A stretch of 64,000 bases of DNA from Streptomyces sp. NBRC 110028. GTDB lineage: Bacteria; Actinomycetota; Actinomycetes; Streptomycetales; Streptomycetaceae. Positions 8,630-17,348 of this stretch are shown piece by piece; within the stretch, counting starts at the first letter, position 1, and every line of letters starts with the position of its first letter. The position numbers and the translations under genes are program-made. Under the pieces are notes generated by a model. That model made no database searches, had not been told where the DNA came from, and was given only the letters and a program-made list of their open reading frames with translations. The stretch is from NCBI RefSeq assembly GCF_001417735.1, contig NZ_BBUZ01000025.1, positions 618,754 through 682,753 on the forward strand, read 5' to 3'.

Positions 8630-9835
8630 ATGCCCCTGGCACTGCTCGCTCTCGCGATCTCTGCCTTCGGTATCGGCACCACAGAATTCGTGATGATGGG
8701 CCTGCTGCCCAACGTCGCCGACGATCTGGGCACCTCGGTGCCGACCGCTGGCTACCTCGTCTCCGCCTACGCCATCGGCGTCGTCATCGGCGCCCCGCTG
8801 CTCACCGCCCTCGGCGCGCGCATCCCGCGCAAACGCATGCTCGTCCTGCTGATGGCGCTCTTCACGATCGGCAACCTCGCCTCCGCGCTCGCCCCCTCCT
8901 TCGGGCTGCTGCTCGCCGGGCGGGTGCTCGCCGGGCTGCCGCACGGCGCGTTCTTCGGTGTCGGCGCGGTGGTCGCCTCCCGGCTGGTGAGCGAGGAGAA
9001 GCAGGCCCGCGCGGTCGCCACCATGTTCCTGGGCCTGACGATCGCCAACATCGTCGGCGTCCCCGTGGGCACGGCGCTCGGCCAGGGCCTGGGCTGGCGC
9101 GCCACCTTCCTGGTCGTCACCGGCATCGGCGTCGTCGCCATGGCGTCCCTCGCCCGGCTCGTCCCGCAGGTGCCGCGGAACCAGCACGGCGGCCTCGCGC
9201 ACGAACTGCGCGCCCTCGGCAACCGGCAGGTGCTGCTCGGGCTGCTCACCGCGGTCTTCGGCTTCGCCGGCGTCTTCGCCGTCTACAGCTACCTCGCCTC
9301 GATGATGACCGAGGTCACCGGCTTCGCCGAGTCCTCCGTGACGATCGTGCTCGCCCTCTTCGGCATCGGCATGACCCTCGGCGCGCTGGTCGCAGGACCG
9401 CTCACCGACCGCGCGCTGCGGCCCACGCTGTACGGGTCGCTGACGGCGCTGGCCGTGATGCTGGTGGTGTTCGACTTCACCGTGCACATCAAGTGGGCGG
9501 CGCTGGTCTCGGTCGTCCTGCTCGGCGCGGTGGGCTTCATGACCACCACTCCGCTGCAGATGCTCGTCATGAACAAGGCGAAGCACGCCCCGACCATCGC
9601 CTCCGCCTCCAACCACTCGGCCTTCAACCTCGCCAACGCGGGCGGGGCCTGGGCCGGCGGCGCTGCCATCTCGGCCGGCTGGGGCTGGACCTCCCCGACC
9701 CTGGTCGGCGCGGCGCTCGCGGTGGTCGGCCTGGCGATAGCCGTGACCGCGGGCCTGCTGGATCGCGGCTCCTCGGAGAAGTCCCGCGTCGTCGCGGGCA
9801 GCGATTCGGTGCCCACCCTGTCCGAGGTGCGCTGA
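8630..9835 (+). CDS. MFS transporter, DHA1 family (AraJ/Cmx-like)
   Basis: 401 residues and 12 predicted helices. The start is ATG 8630, preceded by an AAAGG ribosome site; the frame is open back to 8561 without a ribosome site. TM1 (LALAISAFGIGTTEFVMMGLLP) and the GARIPRKRMLVLLMALF loop match AraJ/chloramphenicol-export-type DHA1 pumps. It is monocistronic, ended by a strong terminator, with no adjacent regulator on its strand. An inverted repeat (GTTC-N7-GAAC, about 8571-8585) lies in its promoter region. Role: small-molecule efflux, substrate unknown. Confidence 0.88.
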   Translation: MPLALLALAISAFGIGTTEFVMMGLLPNVADDLGTSVPTAGYLVSAYAIGVVIGAPLLTALGARIPRKRMLVLLMALFTIGNLASALAPSFGLLLAGRVLAGLPHGAFFGVGAVVASRLVSEEKQARAVATMFLGLTIANIVGVPVGTALGQGLGWRATFLVVTGIGVVAMASLARLVPQVPRNQHGGLAHELRALGNRQVLLGLLTAVFGFAGVFAVYSYLASMMTEVTGFAESSVTIVLALFGIGMTLGALVAGPLTDRALRPTLYGSLTALAVMLVVFDFTVHIKWAALVSVVLLGAVGFMTTTPLQMLVMNKAKHAPTIASASNHSAFNLANAGGAWAGGAAISAGWGWTSPTLVGAALAVVGLAIAVTAGLLDRGSSEKSRVVAGSDSVPTLSEVR

Positions 9836-9850
9836 CCCTCCGCACGGCCA

Positions 9851-9879
9851 TGCGCCCCCCGCCGTGTGGCGGGGGCGCA
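9851..9879 (+). terminator. Intrinsic terminator after the DHA1 MFS gene
   Basis: TGCGCCCCCCGCC and GGCGGGGGCGCA form a 12-bp stem with one bulge and a GTGT loop, followed by TTTCGTT. It lies between the convergent MFS and oxidoreductase genes and may serve both. Confidence 0.75.
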
Positions 9880-9890
9880 TTTCGTTACCC

Positions 9891-10823
9891 CTACGGCACC
9901 GTCAGCACGATCTTCCCCCGGGCGTGGCCGGTGGCGCTCAGCTCATGGGCCTTCGCCGCGTCCGCCAGCGGGAACACCCCGCCCAGCGGCACCCGGAACC
10001 GGCCCTCGGTGGCCAGGGCCGCCGCCACCGCGAGCCCGTCGTGGCCGGGCGCGTCCCCGCTGCCGGCCCAGGTCATATGCGCGCCGTGCTCGTGCGCGGC
10101 CATGTCGGCCACCGACACCACCCGCCGCGCGTCCCCCGCGATCGCGACGAGATCCGGCAGCGAGCCCGAGCCCGCCGCGTCCAGCACCGCGTCGACCCCG
10201 CCGGGCGCCAGCGCCGCGACCCGCTCCGCCAGACCGGGGCCGTACGTGGTGGGCGCCGCCCCGAGCCCGGCGAGGAACGCGTGGTTCACCTCCCGGGCCG
10301 TACCGATCACGGTGGCGCCCCGGGCGGCCGCGAGCTGCACCGCCGCCGTGCCGACACCCCCGGCCGCGCCCTCGACCAGCAGCGTCGTACCCTCCGTGAC
10401 GCCCAGCAGGTTCAGCGCGCGGGTCGCCGTCTCCACGTTGCCCGCCGCCCCGCCCGCCTCCTCCCAGCTCAGCGCGTCCGGCTTGGCCGCCCAGGCGGCC
10501 AGCACGGCGAACTCGGCGGCCGCGCCCCCGAGCCGGTCGGTGGCGACGATCCCGAACACCGGGTCCCCGACCGCCACCCCGCTGACGCCCTCCCCGACCT
10601 CGTCCACGACCCCCGCGGCGTCCATCCCGGGGATGTGCGGCAGCGGCAGGTCGGGCAGGACCCCGGCTGGGATCGCCCCCGCCCGCAGCTTCCAGTCGCT
10701 CGGGGTGACCCCAGCGGCCCGTACGGCGATGCGGATCTCCCCGGGCCCGGCGTGCGGCTCGTCGGCCTCACCGACGGTGAGCACCTCCGGCGGGCCCAGC
10801 TCGGAGTACTGCAAAGCGAACAT
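9891..10823 (-). CDS. NADP-dependent oxidoreductase, quinone-reductase-like MDR family
   Basis: 310 residues, zinc-independent medium-chain dehydrogenase/reductase. The N-terminal GroES-like part (residues 1-110, VRAAGVTPSDWKLRAG) is followed by a Rossmann fold whose nucleotide loop is LLVEGAAGGVGTAAVQLAAARGATVIGTA. No catalytic zinc Cys/His ligands are seen. It probably reduces quinones or enones with NADPH in the cytoplasm. It is divergent from a TetR gene 80 bp away, a layout that usually means repression by that TetR. Confidence 0.88.
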   Translation of the reverse strand: MFALQYSELGPPEVLTVGEADEPHAGPGEIRIAVRAAGVTPSDWKLRAGAIPAGVLPDLPLPHIPGMDAAGVVDEVGEGVSGVAVGDPVFGIVATDRLGGAAAEFAVLAAWAAKPDALSWEEAGGAAGNVETATRALNLLGVTEGTTLLVEGAAGGVGTAAVQLAAARGATVIGTAREVNHAFLAGLGAAPTTYGPGLAERVAALAPGGVDAVLDAAGSGSLPDLVAIAGDARRVVSVADMAAHEHGAHMTWAGSGDAPGHDGLAVAAALATEGRFRVPLGGVFPLADAAKAHELSATGHARGKIVLTVP

Positions 10824-10903
10824 TCCTGCACCTCTCGCTCGACTGCCGCCGAAGCTAACAGCGAATCGGAACAGGGCGTCCGCTTCCTTCTAAAGTAAGA
10901 GAC

Positions 10904-11497
10904 ATGACCGACGATCCGTCTCGGAAACGCACCGACGCCCGGCGCAACCGCCAGCGCATCATCGAGGTCGCCGGCGACACCTTCGCCGCCCACGGGCTCG
11001 ATGTGCCGATGCGCGAGATCGCCCGCCGCGCCGGTGTCGGCCCCGCGACCCTCTACCGCCACTTCCCCGCCAAGGAAGCCCTCGTGGCCGAGGCCTTCGC
11101 CGACCAGATGGCCCGCTGCGTGGAGACCCTCGACACCGTCCTCGCCGATCCCGACCCCTGGCACGGCTTCTCCACGTTCATCGAGAAGGTGTGCGCGATG
11201 CAGGCCGAGGACCGCGGCTTCACCGCCGCTTTCCTCGCCGCCCTCCCCGACTCGCTGACCACCGACTTCGAGCGCGTCCGCGACCACCACGTGCGCCGCT
11301 TCGCCGAGCTGACGCTGCGCGCGCAGCGGAGCGGACAGCTGCGGCCCGACTTCGTACCGGGCGACATCAAGCTGCTGATCATGGCCAACGGAGGCGTCGG
11401 TTCCGCCGCCGCCTCCCGCCGCCTCGTGGCCCTGCTGCTCCAGTCCCTCCGGGCCCACCCCACCGTCCCGCCGGCCCCCTTGCCCCCGCCCCCGTAG
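10904..11497 (+). CDS. TetR family transcriptional regulator
   Basis: 197 residues. The HTH is RIIEVAGDTFAAHGLDVPMREIARRAGVGPATLYRHFPAKEALVAEAF, followed by a C-terminal domain with the SBI_3364-like layout common in Streptomyces regulators. It lies divergent from the quinone-reductase-like gene and is its likely repressor. A TAAAGT hexamer (10891-10896) with a weak GGAACA 17 bp upstream would place the transcription start at or next to the ATG, so the mRNA may be leaderless; no ribosome site is visible. The C-terminus is unusually Pro-rich (PPAPLPPPP). Confidence 0.88.
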   Translation: MTDDPSRKRTDARRNRQRIIEVAGDTFAAHGLDVPMREIARRAGVGPATLYRHFPAKEALVAEAFADQMARCVETLDTVLADPDPWHGFSTFIEKVCAMQAEDRGFTAAFLAALPDSLTTDFERVRDHHVRRFAELTLRAQRSGQLRPDFVPGDIKLLIMANGGVGSAAASRRLVALLLQSLRAHPTVPPAPLPPPP

Positions 11498-11617
11498 TGC
11501 CAGGAAGCCGCGCCCCTGGACCCCGCGGAAGGGCGCGCCCCGGCACCCGGAACAAGCCCCGGGCGTACCCACCCCGCACCCGCACCGGAACCCCGCACCG
11601 GGACTCCGCACGCAGGC

Positions 11618-13378
11618 TCAGCCGGATTCGCGCCAGCGGTTCGTGATCGGGAGGCGGCGGTCCTTGCCGAAGCCCTTCGCGGAGATCTTCGTCCCCGGCG
11701 GGTACTGGCGGCGCTTGTACTCCGCCGTGTCCACGAGCCGCAGGATCCGCGTCACCAGTTCGTCGTCGTAGCCCGCCGCGACGATCTCCTGCCGCCCCTG
11801 GTCGCGGTCCACGTACAGCTCAAGGATGCGGTCGAGCACGTCGTAGTCCGGGAGGGAGTCGGTGTCGACCTGGCCCGGCCGCAGTTCGGCGCTCGGCGGC
11901 TTGGTGATGGAGTTCTGGGGGATGGGCGGGGTCTGGCCCCGCTCTTCCGCGGCGCGGTTGCGCCACTGGGCGAGCCGGAAGACGGACGTCTTGTAGACGT
12001 CCTTGATGGGGCCGTACGCGCCCACGGAGTCCCCGTAGAGCGTCGAGTACCCGCACGCCAGCTCGGACTTGTTGCCCGGGGCGAGGACGATGTGGCCCTC
12101 CTCGTTGGAGAGCGCCATCAGCATCGTGCCGCGCAGCCGCGACTGCAGGTTCTCCTCGGCGAGCCCGGTGAGGTTCAGCGAACCCATGTAGGCGTCGAAC
12201 ATCGGGGCGATCGGGACGGTGCGGAAGTTGAGCCCGGTGCGCCGCGCCAGCTCGGTCGCGTCGGCGATCGAGTGCTCGGAGGAGTAGCGGGACGGCATGG
12301 CCACGCCGTAGACGTTCTGCGCGCCGACCGCGTCGCACGCGATCGCCGCGACGAGGGCGGAGTCGATGCCGCCGGAGAGCCCGATCAGCACGCTGCGGAA
12401 GCCGTTCTTCGCGACGTAGGCCCGCAAGCCCACCACCAGCGCGGTGTAGATCTCCTCGTCGTCGTCGAGCCGCTCCGCCTCGCCGCCCGCGAGGTCCGGC
12501 TCCGGGTCGTAGGCGGGGAGGGGGTCGGCGGAGAGGGTCCGGTGGTCGATGCGGAGACCGTCGTCCACGATGCCCTCGGGGACGGCGGCCGGGTCGGCGG
12601 CGGGCAGGTCGAGGTCGACCACGACGCACCCCTCGGCGAACTGCGGGGCGCGGGCGATCACGTCGCCGTCGCGGCCGACGATGATCGAGTCGCCGTCGAA
12701 GACCAGCTCGTCCTGGCCGCCGATCATCGCCAGGTACGCGGTGGTGCAGCCCGCCTCCTGGGCGCGCTTGCGGACCAGGTCAAGGCGGGTGTCGTCCTTC
12801 TCGCGCTCGTACGGCGAGGCGTTGATCGACAGCAGCAGTCCGGCCCCGGCGGAGTGGGCGGCGGGCACCCGGCCGCCGTCCTGCCACAGGTCCTCGCAGA
12901 TGGCGAGCGCGACGTCGATGCCGTGGACGCGGACGACGGGCATGGTGTCGCCGGGCACGAAGTAACGGAACTCGTCGAAGACGCCGTAGTTCGGCAGATG
13001 GTGCTTGGCGAAGGTGAGGACGACGGAGCCGCGGTGCAGCACGGCGGCGGCGTTCTGCGGGGAACCGGCGGGCTGGCCGTAGCGCCGGGCCCGCTCGCTG
13101 CGGTCGAGATAGCCGACGACCACCGGCAGCTCGCCCAGGCCCTCGGCGTCCAGCCGCTCGGCCAGCGCGCGCAGCGCGGCGCGCGACGCCTCCACGAAGG
13201 AGGAGCGCAGCGCGAGGTCTTCGACGGGGTACCCGGTCAGCGCCATCTCGGGGAACGCCACCAGATGGGCGCCCTGCTCGGCGGAGTGCCGGGTCCAGTG
13301 GACTATCGACTCGGCGTTCCCGGCGAGGTCGCCGACGGTCGAGTCGATCTGGTTCAGAGCGAGGCGAAGTTGAGGCAC
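11618..13378 (-). CDS. nadE: Glutamine-dependent NAD+ synthetase
   Basis: Last step of NAD biosynthesis: amidates deamido-NAD+ using ammonia from glutamine and ATP. The 586-residue two-domain form has an N-terminal nitrilase-type glutaminase with Glu in FPEMALTGYP, Lys in FAKHHLPNYGVFDE and Cys in ICEDLWQDGG. The C-terminal synthetase has the P-loop GLSGGIDSALVAAI and a KSELACGYSTLYGD segment. Ammonia is channelled between domains in the known family. The gene is alone on its strand between a convergent TetR and the multicopper oxidase gene. Confidence 0.96.
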   Translation of the reverse strand: MPQLRLALNQIDSTVGDLAGNAESIVHWTRHSAEQGAHLVAFPEMALTGYPVEDLALRSSFVEASRAALRALAERLDAEGLGELPVVVGYLDRSERARRYGQPAGSPQNAAAVLHRGSVVLTFAKHHLPNYGVFDEFRYFVPGDTMPVVRVHGIDVALAICEDLWQDGGRVPAAHSAGAGLLLSINASPYEREKDDTRLDLVRKRAQEAGCTTAYLAMIGGQDELVFDGDSIIVGRDGDVIARAPQFAEGCVVVDLDLPAADPAAVPEGIVDDGLRIDHRTLSADPLPAYDPEPDLAGGEAERLDDDEEIYTALVVGLRAYVAKNGFRSVLIGLSGGIDSALVAAIACDAVGAQNVYGVAMPSRYSSEHSIADATELARRTGLNFRTVPIAPMFDAYMGSLNLTGLAEENLQSRLRGTMLMALSNEEGHIVLAPGNKSELACGYSTLYGDSVGAYGPIKDVYKTSVFRLAQWRNRAAEERGQTPPIPQNSITKPPSAELRPGQVDTDSLPDYDVLDRILELYVDRDQGRQEIVAAGYDDELVTRILRLVDTAEYKRRQYPPGTKISAKGFGKDRRLPITNRWRESG

Positions 13379-13474
13379 GCGGCCAGTGTAATCGTCTGTC
13401 TGACGCGATAACCGGTGCGTGTCCGAGGTCTCCTGCCCGAGGCTCCGGCCCGGACGGTGGCCGGAGGGCCGTGA

Positions 13475-15130
13475 CTACTTCTGGTAGCCGAGGACGGTCA
13501 TCATCCCCGACTCCGAGTGGTAGACGTTGTGGCAGTGGACCATCCACAGCCCCGGATTGTCCGCGTCGAAGTCGACGCTCACCTTCCGGTGCGGCAGCAG
13601 GATGGTGGTGTCCTTGCGCGGCCCGCCGTCCGGCAGCTCGTAGGTATGGCCGTGCACATGCACGGGGTGCCACATCTCGGTGCCGTTGATGAAGGTCAGC
13701 CGCACCCGCTCGCCCTCCCGCACCGGATAGCGCTGCGTCGGCTCGTACGGTCTGTCGTTGATCGCCCAGTCGAACTTCCGCATCGACCCCGTGAGCCGCA
13801 GCCGGAGCGTGCGGTCCGGCGGGCGCGACTCCAGCCGTACCGATTCCGCGGCCTTCAGCTGGTCGGCCCGGACCAGCTCGCCGTCCAGCTCCCTGGGGCG
13901 CTTGAACTTCCTGGCGCCCTTGCCGCTCGTGTGGAGCACGGCCAGCGTGGACCGCCTCTTGCCCTCGGCGAGGGCGGCGAGCGGGAACACCCCGCTCTTC
14001 GCGGTCACCAGCACGTCGTACCGCTCGCCCATGCCCAGCAGCAGTGCGTCGGTGGTGGTGTGCCGCACGGGATAGCCGTCGGTGTGGGTGACGGTCATCC
14101 TGTGGCCGCCGAGCGCCACCCGGAAGGCGGTGTCGCCGCCCGCGTTGATGATCCGGATCCGGATGCGGTCGCCGCGCTTGGCCCGGAAGACCTGCGGGGA
14201 GTCGGGGGTGCGCCCGTTGATGAGGTAGTACCGGTAGGCGACATGGCCCGCCGCACCGCCCAGCAGCTCGCTCGTGGCGCCGGTCAGCAGGCCGGAGGGG
14301 GTGGAGCGGGTGGGGGAGGGGGACGGCTTGCCGCCGGGCCGGGACATCGTCGGCATACCGCTCGCGGCCGTCTCCGGCCTCTGGCCCGGCCGCCGGGCCG
14401 CCGTTCCGTGGGTCATCGGCTGGGCGTCCGTCCCGTGGGCCATGGGCCGGCCGCCGTTCAGCCGGGCCAGCACCTTGTCGGGGGTGTTGCCGCCGACCCC
14501 GTCGAGCCAGTCGTCGAGGACGACGATCCACTCCTTGTCGTACGTCAGCGGCTCCCGCGGGTCCTCGACGATCATCGGCGCGTACAGCCCCCGGTCGAGC
14601 TGGACACCGGAGTGGGCGTGGATCCAGTAGGTCCCCGGGTTGATCGCCGTGAAGCGGTAGTCGAAGGCCGCGCCGGTCGCGATCGGCGGCTGGGTGATGC
14701 CGGGGACGCCGTCCATGTCGTTGCGCAGCCGGATGCCGTGCCAGTGCAGCGTGGTGGGCTGCGGCAGCTGGTTGACCAGCGTGAGGGCGAGGGTTTCGCC
14801 CGCGGTGACCCGGATCGCCTGCCCGGGCACCTGGTCCTCGTACGCCCAGGACCTCACCTGGCGGGCGCCGAGGTCCAGCGTGGTGGCGGTGGCGGTGAGC
14901 TGGAGCCGCCGAACCGGCCCCGGGCCGCGCCGGTCCTCGCGGTCCCGGACCTCCGGGCCGTGCGGGGAGATGTACTCCGACGGGCCCGCCGCGGCCGGTC
15001 CCGCCTGCCCGCCCAGCCCGGAGTCATCCATTCCGTTTCCGCCGCCGGAGGGGCTGCAGCCGCCGAGCAGACCGCCGCTCGCGACGGCGATTCCCGCGCC
15101 GAGTACGGCGCGGCGAGAGTGTGCGTGCAT
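13475..15130 (-). CDS. Tat-exported multicopper oxidase lipoprotein
   Basis: 551 residues from ATG 15130; the frame is open much further upstream but only this start gives a signal sequence. That signal is SRRAVLGAGIAVASGG with twin Arg and a lipobox LLGGC (Cys25), so the folded copper enzyme is exported by Tat and lipid-anchored. Copper ligands: HWHG (about 129-132), HAHSG (171), the C-terminal WHPVHVHGH, and HCHNVYHSESGMM, which supplies the type 1 Cys, His and Met. An unusual Met/His/Pro-rich insertion (PMAHGTDAQPMTHGT... GMPTMSRPG) sits in the middle, reminiscent of CueO/CopA Met-rich loops. Probable role: extracytoplasmic Cu(I) or phenol oxidation in copper tolerance. A CsoR-like operator lies upstream. 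Confidence 0.9.
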   Translation of the reverse strand: MHAHSRRAVLGAGIAVASGGLLGGCSPSGGGNGMDDSGLGGQAGPAAAGPSEYISPHGPEVRDREDRRGPGPVRRLQLTATATTLDLGARQVRSWAYEDQVPGQAIRVTAGETLALTLVNQLPQPTTLHWHGIRLRNDMDGVPGITQPPIATGAAFDYRFTAINPGTYWIHAHSGVQLDRGLYAPMIVEDPREPLTYDKEWIVVLDDWLDGVGGNTPDKVLARLNGGRPMAHGTDAQPMTHGTAARRPGQRPETAASGMPTMSRPGGKPSPSPTRSTPSGLLTGATSELLGGAAGHVAYRYYLINGRTPDSPQVFRAKRGDRIRIRIINAGGDTAFRVALGGHRMTVTHTDGYPVRHTTTDALLLGMGERYDVLVTAKSGVFPLAALAEGKRRSTLAVLHTSGKGARKFKRPRELDGELVRADQLKAAESVRLESRPPDRTLRLRLTGSMRKFDWAINDRPYEPTQRYPVREGERVRLTFINGTEMWHPVHVHGHTYELPDGGPRKDTTILLPHRKVSVDFDADNPGLWMVHCHNVYHSESGMMTVLGYQK

Positions 15131-15318
15131 GAGTGAGGACCCCAATGCTGGTGGGAGATGTGCGCATGGGCGGGGGCCGCGTCCGCCGCGTCCCGCGCCG
15201 CATCGGGGCGGGAGGCGGGTGGACGCGCCGCCATATGCGCTGCACCAGCAGCCGGTGGCGTTCGCGCACCGCCGTCTCCCCGGTCTCATCCTCTGATGAT
15301 CGTGACAATACGACAGCT

Positions 15319-15333
15319 TACCCCCAAGGGGTA
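15319..15333 (-). promoter_or_regulatory. CsoR-type copper operator over the multicopper oxidase promoter
   Basis: TACCCC-CAA-GGGGTA is a perfect 6-bp inverted repeat of the TACCC...GGGTA type described for actinobacterial CsoR sites. On the minus strand a TATTGT hexamer (15310-15305) sits 17 bp from the outer arm, so the operator would cover the -35 and spacer. Copper-inducible control of the oxidase is inferred. Confidence 0.6.
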
Positions 15334-15410
15334 TAAAAGGGGGCATCGTGCGTCCCGGGTCGTCCTCGCGCCGCGATCGGCACGGGTCCGTGAGCGGGCC
15401 GCATGAAAGT

Positions 15411-15426
15411 ACGATGCACACATCGT
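15411..15426 (+). promoter_or_regulatory. Inverted repeat upstream of glnA2
   Basis: ACGATG-CACA-CATCGT lies about 130 bp before the glnA2 start, in the 423-bp gap 15131-15553. That gap otherwise holds the CsoR-like site, two GAAAC half-sites at 15460-15475 and a GATACT -10-like hexamer at 15486. No additional gene is supported there. Confidence 0.3.
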
Positions 15427-15553
15427 GTCGGAGCGGGAGGAGCGGGTCCGGGCGGATCTGAAACCTCGCCGAAACCCCGCCGCGTGATACTGGGGACGTC
15501 GAGGTGCCCCGCGCCCGCTGAAAGAGCCGTTTGACCTGCAAGGATAGGGGACC

Positions 15554-16915
15554 ATGGATAAGCAGCAGGAGTTCGTGCTCCGTACCCTCGAAGAGCGCGA
15601 CATCCGCTTCGTGCGGCTGTGGTTCACCGACGTCCTCGGCTTCCTCAAGTCCGTGGCCGTCGCCCCCGCCGAGCTGGAGGGCGCCTTCGACGAGGGCATC
15701 GGCTTCGATGGCTCCGCGATCGAGGGCTTCGCCCGGGTCTACGAGTCCGACATGATCGCCAAGCCGGATCCGGGCACCTTCCAGATCCTGCCCTGGCGCG
15801 CCGAGGCCCCCGGGACCGCCCGGATGTTCTGCGACATCCTCATGCCGGACGGCTCCCCCTCCTTCGCCGACCCGCGCTACGTGCTCAAGCGCATCCTCGC
15901 CAAGACCTCCGACCTCGGCTTCACCTTCTACACCCACCCCGAGATCGAGTTCTTCCTGCTCAAGCAGAAGCCCATGGACGGCACCCGCCCGGTGCCCGCC
16001 GACTCCTCCGGCTACTTCGACCACACCCCGCAGAACATCGGCATGGACTTCCGCCGCCAGGCCATCACCATGCTCGAATCGATGGGCATCTCGGTCGAGT
16101 TCTCCCACCACGAGGGCGCCCCCGGCCAGCAGGAGATCGACCTGCGCTACGCCGACGCGCTGTCCACCGCCGACAACATCATGACCTTCCGCCTGGTCAT
16201 GAAGCAGGTCGCGCTGGAGCAGGGCGTCCAGGCCACCTTCATGCCGAAGCCGTTCTCCGAGCACCCCGGCTCGGGCATGCACACCCACCTCTCCCTCTTC
16301 GAGGGCGACCGCAACGCGTTCTACGAGTCGGGCGCCGAGTTCCAGCTCTCCAAGGTCGGCCGCTCCTTCATCGCCGGGCTGCTCCGCCACGCCGGGGAGA
16401 TCTCCGCCGTGACCAACCAGTGGGTCAACTCCTACAAGCGCATCTGGGGCGGCTCCCAGCGCACGGCGGGCGCGGGCGGCGAGGCCCCCTCGTACATCTG
16501 CTGGGGCCACAACAACCGCTCCGCCCTCGTCCGGGTCCCCCTCTACAAGCCCGGCAAGACCGGCTCCACCCGGGTGGAGGTGCGCTCCCTCGACTCCGGC
16601 GCCAACCCCTACCTCTCCTACGCCGTGCTGCTGGCCGCCGGCCTCAAGGGCATCGAGGGCGGCTACGAACTCCCGGCGGGCGCCGACGACGACGTCTGGG
16701 CGCTGTCCGACGCCGAGCGCCGCTCACTCGGCATCGAGCCGCTGCCGCAGAACCTCGGCGAGGCCATCACCCTCATGGAGCGCAGCGAACTGGTCGCCGA
16801 GACCCTGGGCGAGCACGTCTTCGACTTCTTCCTCCGCAACAAGAAGCAGGAGTGGGAGGAGTACCGCTCCGAGGTCACCCCCTTCGAGCTGCGCAAGAGC
16901 CTGCCGGTGCTGTAG
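15554..16915 (+). CDS. glnA2: Glutamine synthetase-like gamma-glutamylpolyamine synthetase (GlnA2 type)
   Basis: 453 residues, GSI-beta fold but of the GlnA2 branch, which in S. coelicolor gamma-glutamylates polyamines rather than ammonia as the first step of polyamine use. Family motifs are intact: GFDGSAIEGFARVYESD, EIEFFLL (metal Glu), HHEGAPGQQEIDLRYADA, TFMPKPFSEHPGSGMHTHLSL and NNRSALVRVP. The Tyr adenylylated in true GlnA is replaced by Trp (YICWGHNNRSA versus [11 protein letters not shown]), so GlnE control is not expected. Start ATG 15554 follows a purine-rich site (AAGGATAGGGG). It shares a bidirectional terminator with the small membrane protein gene. Confidence 0.9.
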   Translation: MDKQQEFVLRTLEERDIRFVRLWFTDVLGFLKSVAVAPAELEGAFDEGIGFDGSAIEGFARVYESDMIAKPDPGTFQILPWRAEAPGTARMFCDILMPDGSPSFADPRYVLKRILAKTSDLGFTFYTHPEIEFFLLKQKPMDGTRPVPADSSGYFDHTPQNIGMDFRRQAITMLESMGISVEFSHHEGAPGQQEIDLRYADALSTADNIMTFRLVMKQVALEQGVQATFMPKPFSEHPGSGMHTHLSLFEGDRNAFYESGAEFQLSKVGRSFIAGLLRHAGEISAVTNQWVNSYKRIWGGSQRTAGAGGEAPSYICWGHNNRSALVRVPLYKPGKTGSTRVEVRSLDSGANPYLSYAVLLAAGLKGIEGGYELPAGADDDVWALSDAERRSLGIEPLPQNLGEAITLMERSELVAETLGEHVFDFFLRNKKQEWEEYRSEVTPFELRKSLPVL

Positions 16916-16948
16916 GCGCGGGTCAGCGGGTGCTTCCCGGGCCGGCGA

Positions 16949-16984
16949 GGACCCGGGCCGCCATCATGGCATCGGCCCGGGTCC
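16949..16984. terminator. Bidirectional terminator between glnA2 and the small membrane protein gene
   Basis: Perfect 12-bp stem GGACCCGGGCCG/CGGCCCGGGTCC around a 12-nt loop that itself contains CCATCATGG, placed between convergent stops. Confidence 0.75.
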
Positions 16985-17019
16985 GGCTTCCTCCTCCGGC
17001 CGGTACCGGCGATCGCCGC

Positions 17020-17229
17020 TCAGTCGGCTTCGGGACGGGCCCGTACCAGACCGGCCACCGCGAGGGCGATGGTGGCGACCGCGAGGACGACGGCGGCCAC
17101 GGGGAGAACGGCCACGCCGTCGGCTAACGAGTAACTGGTGCTCAGCAGGACGCAAACGCCGACCAGCAGGATCACCAGGCTGCTGGTACGGGTCGCCGGG
17201 ACAAAGTTCCAACGCTTGCGTTCGCTCAT
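17020..17229 (-). CDS. Small two-helix membrane protein
   Basis: 69 residues from ATG 17229, chosen because AGGAGG lies 5 nt upstream. A longer in-frame start at 17262 lacks this. Two hydrophobic helices are visible (TSSLVILLVGVCVLLSTSYSL and VAVLPVAAVVLAVATIALAVAGLV), with a basic N-terminus MSERKRW and C-terminal RARPEAD. Function unknown. It lies 119 bp downstream of glnE on the same strand and may be co-transcribed. Confidence 0.8.
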   Translation of the reverse strand: MSERKRWNFVPATRTSSLVILLVGVCVLLSTSYSLADGVAVLPVAAVVLAVATIALAVAGLVRARPEAD

Positions 17230-17348
17230 GAGATCCTCCTCGGCTGATGACTGGTGCGACACATGTGCCCGTGTCCATGGGGGTCATGCGCGGAGGAGTA
17301 TGGCCCGGCCGGTTCCGGCGCCCTGCCCGGAGGAGTGCGCGGGGCTGC

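Noticed and set aside
15131..16510. Open frame extending the multicopper oxidase far upstream on the minus strand
   Set aside because: It lies antisense to glnA2 and upstream of the Tat signal; open frames opposite high-GC genes are common.
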